From positions 372,001 to 436,000 of the forward strand of contig NZ_JAFGZD010000001.1 in NCBI RefSeq assembly GCF_017165765.1: a stretch of DNA of 64,000 nt. The letters are read 5' to 3'. A program made the translations under genes and the position numbers. Source of the DNA: Pseudomonas capsici. GTDB taxonomy: Bacteria; Pseudomonadota; Gammaproteobacteria; Pseudomonadales; Pseudomonadaceae. A model generated the notes under the pieces. It did not search any database. It had not been told where the DNA came from and worked only from the letters and a program-made list of their open reading frames with translations. Of this stretch, positions 61,401 through 64,000 are shown in pieces. Every line of letters begins with the position of its first letter. Position 1 is the stretch's first letter.

Positions 61401-64000
61401 TGTACCTTTCTATACTGGAACTCCTAATGGTGAGTTGGCCGTGTCGTTGTATGACCGAAATAACCTTATCGAGGTGCCTGAATCAATCACGCGCTTAGAG
61501 CTGCTCAGTGATGTAGAGGAAATTTTGGATGGCGGTAGCAGCGGCCGAAGCGCTGTCATCCAGTCAGGCGGTAATGTCTCTATCACCGCTACACAAAACT
61601 TGCAAAATAGTGTCATTCGCCAGGATTATGTAGTCGGTGGCGGCACCAGTAAAGTTCAAGGCACCAGCCCCTCCGGTACAGGCACAGCGATCATTCGTGT
61701 CAACGCCCAACTTCCCCCCGATCTGTCCCAGCAACAAGTCAATCCACTCACCCTGCCAGGCTTCAGCCTGCCCACCAGCCAGAACGGTCTGTTCCGCCTG
61801 AGTGCCCAGACCGGCAGTAATGTCGCTGCGACTCAAACCACTGGCGCGCCACAAAACTGGACGCTCGGCAGTGCCAGCGTTTCGGTCTCCCAACGCGAGC
61901 AGACCGTTTCCGATACTCAGGGCAGAACCCTTCAGTTCGGGACCGCCGGGCAGGTTTCGACCGCCACTCGCCAACTGGCCAATGTAGTCCGTCAGAACTC
62001 GGGGTTGAGCGCCAATGCTTCTGCCTTTGATTCCAGCGCTCCAGCCGACTCGGCAAACAGCCTGCAATTGATCGCCCACAGCTCCGGTTCGCCAGGGGCG
62101 ACTCAGGTTGCCGACGTGACGCAAGTTCAGGCCAGCAACCATAACGGCGTTCCCTTGCCGGTGCCGGTAAATGGTCTGGCGACAGCGGTTCCTGTGATTG
62201 CTTCTACTGCCTCAAACACCGCCGCTACTCCGACTCAGGTCGCCCGTGTTCAGGCCTTGCCCGGCAATACTGCACCGCGCAATCCACATAACTACATGAT
62301 CGAAACCAACCCGGCCCTGACCGATCTGCGCCAGTTCATGAGTTCGGACTACCTGCTGGCCAGCCTAGGCTACGACCCGGAGACCAGCGCCAAGCGTCTC
62401 GGGGATGGCCTGTATGAACAGCGTCTCGTCCAGCAAGCCATCGTGGCCCGTACCGGTCAGGCATTTCTGGCCGGGCAGACCTCCAACGAGACTCAGCTCA
62501 AGTACCTGATGAACAACGCCATCGCCAGCAAGGAGCAACTGAACCTGAAGATCGGTGTGACCTTGAGCCCTCCACAAGTGGCGGCCCTGACCCACGACAT
62601 CGTGTGGCTCGAAGAGCATGAGGTCAATGGCGAGAAAGTCTTGGTACCGGTGCTGTACCTGGCCCAGGCCAATAACCGCCTCGCTCCGAACGGTGCATTG
62701 ATTGCCGGTAACGACGTCACGCTGACGGCGGGAGGTAATCTCGATAACGTCGGAACCTTGCGGGCCACCAATAACCTGTCGGCAACGGCGGGCAACGATC
62801 TGGTCAACGTCGGCCTGATCGAGGCGGGTAATCGTCTTGACCTGTTGGCGGGTAACGACCTGTTCAACAAGGCCGGAGGCATTCTCTATGGCCGTGATGT
62901 GACGCTGACCGCTACCCGTGGCGATGTTATCAATGAGCGGACCGTCATTCGCGATCAACGCAGCACGGGTGGGATTCAGGACTTTGTTGAGGATGTCGCC
63001 CGTATCGAGTCTGCCAACGATCTTGTTGTGACGGCCGGGCGCGATGTGATGAATATTGGCAGCACTCTGCAGGTTGGTGGTGACCTCAGCCTGATTGCCG
63101 CTCGTGACATGAGTATCGTCGCGGCACAAATGGAAAAAGCACGAACGCTCAGCTTGAACAACACTCGGTCCAGCATCACGCAACTGGGCTCCAGCGTCAG
63201 CGTTGGTCGTGACCTGATTGCCCTGTCGGGACGCGATATCAATGTTGTAGCCAGCGACATCGACGCCAAGCGCGACATCGCCATGGCCGCGACCGAGAAC
63301 ATGACCATCAGCTCGGCGGCAGACGAAACCCATTCCCTGTCCAGAAGCAAGAAACTCACCGTCCAGACCGACCATGTCAAACAGGTCTCCGCCGACCTGA
63401 ATGCCGGCGGCAGCATTGCCCTGAACGCCGGTCAGGACCTGGCCGTCATCTCCAGCCGCATCACCGCAGGTAAAAACGCCAACCTGTCGGCAGGCGAAAA
63501 CCTCAGCCTCCTGGCCGCACAGGACAGTGACTACTACCTCTACGACAAGAAGAGCAAAGGCAGTTGGGGGAAAAAGAAAACCAAGCGGGATGAAGTGACC
63601 GATATCCGCAATGTCGGCAGCGAAATCACCAGCGGCGGTGACCTGACGCTGGAGAGCGGTGGCGACCAGTTGTACCAGGTGGCCAAGCTCACCAGTGGCA
63701 ATGACCTGACGATTGAAAGCGGTGGTGGCATCACCTTTGAGGGGGTGAAGGACCTGCATCAGGAGAGCCATACCAAGAGCAGTAGCAGCCTGGCCTGGAC
63801 CTCGATGAAGGGGAAAGGCAGAACCGACGAAACCCTGCGCCAGACAGAAATGGTGGCCAAAGGTGAGCTTGCGATCCGCGCTGTGGAAGGTTTGAAGATC
63901 GACATCAAGCAGGTTGACCAACAAACCGTCAGCCAGACCATTGATGCCATGGTCCAGGCCGACCCTCAACTGGCCTGGCTGAAAGAAGCCGAGAAGCGTG
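52444..64000 (+). CDS. cdiA: CdiA/filamentous-haemagglutinin-type contact-dependent inhibition exoprotein (3' end outside window)
   Basis: Open without interruption for 3,852 codons to the window end in one frame. ATG 52444 has AGGA upstream. Domain order by residue: extended signal peptide (1-49, ending QPMWAQA); TPS transport domain (about 50-300) with the NPYGITCNGCGFLNTP motif that engages the TpsB pore; FHA-1 repeats (about 390-2800) built on about 20-residue units such as LDNxxGxLxSxGxLTLT; a tyrosine-rich AT-rich insert (about 2833-3032); a YP-type region starting IETNPALTDLRQFMSSDYLLASLGYDP (about 3282); and FHA-2 (from about 3420). The toxin C-terminus and immunity gene lie beyond 64000. 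No cdiB is visible upstream. The exoprotein should be secreted by a two-partner route and deliver a toxin to neighbouring cells. Confidence 0.93.
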   Translation, partial: MDAKHLAFLARQPSARVQPRERFCGLPKRGIALILAHAMFWQPMWAQADGVVVSGSGTGLGQAGNGVPIVNIATPNAGGLSHNQFQQYNVDAQGLILNNIAQQTGATQLGGIIVGNPNLNNGVAAQVILNEVVGANASQLKGYTEVAGQAARVIVANPYGITCNGCGFLNTPQVTLTTGKPVLDGNGNLTHFNVQNGSVAIEGLGLNADNVDQFDIITRSAKLNAELHAKRLNVIAGRNDVDARTLTATALADDGSAKPELAIDSSALGGMYVGAVKLVGTEAGVGVRLASNVAASAGDIQIDANGHLSLTQAAASGAVTVKAASVEANGPLYAGSSLTVTTPGDLAIQQNVAARDVVTLSSGGQLTNTAIIEAGVNADTGRNATGDVVLSADNLTNTGSVVASRALQANATRTLTNQGGTLSGQASTRVTATTLDNHQSGRILSQGGSVDITSSQVANQGGRIASSGALTLTADTVNNNQGVVRSEGTLSLDSGSLANTAGSVTSKGAATLTVTDAVVNQGGEVLSDAALTLNSGTLDNSRSGRIAGKGVTVTTGAFDNHLDGRLTSTEALRLTAAQVNNSEAGRIASAMALTAVVTGLDQHADGRLYSSSDVSLDLSRGHLNNQDGLITAPGQLLLKNFGTVDNQRGEISSAQGFTLAATSLDNTDGTVLSDQALIMRIDQVLTNLRGRVSGTGLELEATTLTNTLGELSSKGTLTATLGEFDNSAKGRLLANGTLLLTADALTNTGGSVTSKGAATLTVTDALVNQGGEVLSDAGLTLNSGTLDNSRSGRIAGKGVTVTTGAFDNHLDGRLTSTAAMTLTAAQVNNSEAGRIASAMALTAVVTGLDQHADGRLYGNGDVSLDLSRGHLNNQDGLITAPGQLLLKNFGTVDNQRGEISSAKGFTLAATSLDNTDGTVLSDQALIVRIDQLLTNLRGLVSGKGVDLTADTLNNTLGEVSSEAALKLDVTGDLSNRQGLLSSAGATSLEARSLDNAEGQVQADEVLTVRLAQALSNQAGTLGAGLGLNLRAASLDNRLAGAVLTDGQLDITLTGTLDNRSGGQVQAKGILTLTSQTLNNQGGRVVGQDLLTVNSDSALNRGGVIRADKLMTLLIGDLDNNQIGLSAAQKGVITGQAGLSFIGTRLNNQNGLLTAVGGMTLEADTVLNGAGRIASQSDLTATVDTVTQQGGELVAQGTLTLTGQRLDNRAGGLVGATKALKLEVDDLDNRAGEVSSQVGVELIGDALDNRDGGKVLAGTALQLLVERVINENKGLLFGQTLSLTGQRLDNAGGTLGSQQAQTLTLSGALDNRGGLLNSEAALTVKAASLDNTGGTLSSAEALKVSTDGALINQTGSITTDTTLTLVSDSLDNRQKGLLSGQGATRVTTGAFDNSQGGQLTGGDTLELIAGDVINQSAGRIASALALTASVTSLEQQGGELFSQTTLSLDLNKGQLNNQGGLINSPGALLLKNLKAVDNRGGEISSAQAFTLMAQSLDNSGGKLLGSQALTLDLVAFFRNLKGSVSATGLTIDSDSLSNDEGLISSRAGMTLTVDQALSNVKGTVIADGDLDVSAATANNTLGQITSQKALTAVIGNLQQQGGQLSALGALSLTGTTLNNSAQGWVGAGEALTLTVDDIDNQGGEISTQHGITLSGDTLTNSGGQILAQQALTLDVANITNHAQGVLSGKTGLTLTGASLDNSGGVMSGLQGLVIDLSGALNNSTGAIGSEGLLSIEAGSLTNTAGSVSSAGQLTLDIAGALGNQGGELVTDDTLTLTSSGLDNLQGTISAKGRVMIDTGDLDNSQKGRISSGERLDLTAAQLTNRDGGRIGSQQALVASVSGLDQQKGSLFSNTSLSLDVNQGLLDNQGGLITAPGALLLKNLKTVLNQGGEISSTQAFTLTAQSLDNSGGSLLSNQLLTLRIDQALNNVKGLIAAAGVDVTAASLDNTGGTLTSRNALDLTVTGRLTNRDKGLINAAETLKITSGDLNNRGGQLLGGGALTLTSAALDTGAQGLINSQGTLTVTADSLSADSGGEVSALGSLTLVLDALSLNASRLIGNAALSLDLKGADLTNRDGLISATGPLTLSRVRDVNNQGGEISSAQSFTLTARTLDNSGGQLISNALLTLQADSLLNQSGLISGWQGLDVTATSLDNRSNGTLSSRLGAVDVDLGVALLNSGNGALVSQTALTVTADRLDNRGGILSSGTGQTLTVTGLLDNSQKGLIDSGADLIVTANALDNSAGTLTSPGKVTLDLLGALTNTGGQLASGGDWLLKRSSAVHNQGGQLVSQRLMTLNTGLLDTSNRGTVAANGTLLITASGQVLNNADGLIYSQNGDVTLKAASLDNTAGAVQGQNALSVEVTGAVDNQKGRLIAQNGDLSVEGASLDSRGGLLSSLKGLLTTQITGVLRNGYAPNTTQGGVIQAQRLSLIALGGFDNYGGRVSASTGEALLTTANLDNRNGGIYAKGLVRVIGQDLDNSGDNDGQIAGGQVDLQLTGALNNRLGIIESDSRLAIKAASLDNRTGQIRSLGTSDAADFQIGTLFDNRNGTVEVANSNLILNAASFLNANGNLLHAGAGTFDISTANLTQAGGNLVTRGGLTITADNWTNSSVIQAGRLTVNVGTLNQTASGQLLASSALVGTGGSWTNEGVIASDGTLSLNLSGGYGGGGRTSSLGTLGLTASQLALTSAASLTGGARTELNITGLASNYGRITSAADLIVNAGSVNNYGTLGATQNLTFNTASLLNSQGLIFSGGDMQTNVGSLTNLKGDFYALNNLIIKGYGVERASQVSNISGSMESGGNFAISATAFENRTEGSDSQQASTAGRTLVKGIIGIKCYDCYTGNIVDYVVREYFEGGQDADVTASSILVSGKGFNFFGGGFLNSKSTISAVGDVVISADNVRNVGAVGGSVVRTRIYAMEDRWRFSDARYYNQRNNPDFPNIYYMNEVGEFRLGVVVAYYVGMFNRPYEFDVEDAVTSQYVGSIPVPFYTGTPNGELAVSLYDRNNLIEVPESITRLELLSDVEEILDGGSSGRSAVIQSGGNVSITATQNLQNSVIRQDYVVGGGTSKVQGTSPSGTGTAIIRVNAQLPPDLSQQQVNPLTLPGFSLPTSQNGLFRLSAQTGSNVAATQTTGAPQNWTLGSASVSVSQREQTVSDTQGRTLQFGTAGQVSTATRQLANVVRQNSGLSANASAFDSSAPADSANSLQLIAHSSGSPGATQVADVTQVQASNHNGVPLPVPVNGLATAVPVIASTASNTAATPTQVARVQALPGNTAPRNPHNYMIETNPALTDLRQFMSSDYLLASLGYDPETSAKRLGDGLYEQRLVQQAIVARTGQAFLAGQTSNETQLKYLMNNAIASKEQLNLKIGVTLSPPQVAALTHDIVWLEEHEVNGEKVLVPVLYLAQANNRLAPNGALIAGNDVTLTAGGNLDNVGTLRATNNLSATAGNDLVNVGLIEAGNRLDLLAGNDLFNKAGGILYGRDVTLTATRGDVINERTVIRDQRSTGGIQDFVEDVARIESANDLVVTAGRDVMNIGSTLQVGGDLSLIAARDMSIVAAQMEKARTLSLNNTRSSITQLGSSVSVGRDLIALSGRDINVVASDIDAKRDIAMAATENMTISSAADETHSLSRSKKLTVQTDHVKQVSADLNAGGSIALNAGQDLAVISSRITAGKNANLSAGENLSLLAAQDSDYYLYDKKSKGSWGKKKTKRDEVTDIRNVGSEITSGGDLTLESGGDQLYQVAKLTSGNDLTIESGGGITFEGVKDLHQESHTKSSSSLAWTSMKGKGRTDETLRQTEMVAKGELAIRAVEGLKIDIKQVDQQTVSQTIDAMVQADPQLAWLKEAEKR
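53947..55256 (+). repeat. 744-bp-period tandem duplication inside cdiA
   Basis: Segment 53947-54512 recurs almost unchanged at 54691-55256, offset exactly 744 bp (248 codons), so the frame is kept. Looser relatives of the module LLLKN-VDN-GGEISS-FTL occur near 56840, 58080 and 58730, showing a higher-order repeat layered over the 20-residue units. Confidence 0.85.
60944..61540 (+). other. AT-rich insert within cdiA: probable receptor-binding module
   Basis: Sample lines here have 35-37% G+C (61021-61080: 21 of 60; 61201-61260: 22 of 60) against 65% (39 of 60) at 57001-57060. Codons end in A/T, and the encoded segment is rich in Tyr, Asn and Phe (DARYYNQRNNPDFPNIYYMN). It sits exactly between FHA-1 and the YP region, where CdiA proteins carry their variable receptor-binding domain. 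The frame stays open across both edges. Confidence 0.75.

Overview
The window is a high-GC gammaproteobacterial chromosome segment, almost certainly a fluorescent Pseudomonas of the P. syringae/P. fluorescens type. The evidence is an MvaT/MvaU-family H-NS-like protein, a MexEF-OprN efflux operon, ahpC-ahpF, YcaC, a NorR/FhpR regulator, Pseudomonas-style REP elements (GGAGCGNNTTGCCCGCGA-like) and pervasive G/C third-position bias. Species cannot be fixed by eye. No rRNA, tRNA, CRISPR array or insertion sequence was seen.

Layout. (1) 1-13 kb: 3' end of a TonB-dependent receptor; an orphan ABC substrate-binding protein; a KfrA-like coiled-coil DNA-binding protein divergent from a tyrosine recombinase; ahpC and ahpF (peroxide detoxification); a glyoxalase I; a secreted unknown protein; a strong candidate small RNA on the minus strand (about 9248-9435); an MvaT-family silencer that starts at TTG; and a membrane-anchored HEAT/TPR protein. 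(2) 11.8-17.7 kb: mexE-mexF-oprN-type RND efflux operon with a MexT-box-like site upstream. (3) 18-20 kb: an amino-acid-type chemoreceptor. (4) 20-34.7 kb: the centrepiece, two divergent units around an XRE-cupin regulator. One reads purU-folD-(soxB,D,A,G-like)-iclR, the other a type-III glutamine-synthetase-like gene, three glutamate-synthase-like genes and amtB. Together they match the N-methylglutamate (methylamine) pathway: gmaS (gamma-glutamylmethylamide synthetase), mgsABC (N-methylglutamate synthase), mgdABCD (N-methylglutamate dehydrogenase), with FolD/PurU handling the one-carbon unit and AmtB importing ammonium or methylammonium. A consensus sigma-54 promoter and an NtrC-like dyad precede gmaS, and the same TTCC-N5-GGAA dyad lies at three positions in the regulatory regions.

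(5) 34.8-51 kb: an LLM flavoprotein divergent from NorR, small Pseudomonas-specific proteins, two MFS transporters, tandem RcnB-like periplasmic proteins, a qorB/HxlR pair, a stand-alone PBP2, a MexT-like LysR gene, and an ABM/amidohydrolase/YcaC operon. (6) 52.4 kb to the end: one huge unfinished plus-strand gene (over 3,850 codons) for a CdiA/filamentous-haemagglutinin exoprotein with TPS domain, FHA-1 repeats, an AT-rich probable receptor-binding module, a YP region and the start of FHA-2. Its toxic C-terminus and immunity gene lie beyond the window. Its promoter (TTGACG-17-TACAAT) is overlain by a 23-bp near-palindrome.
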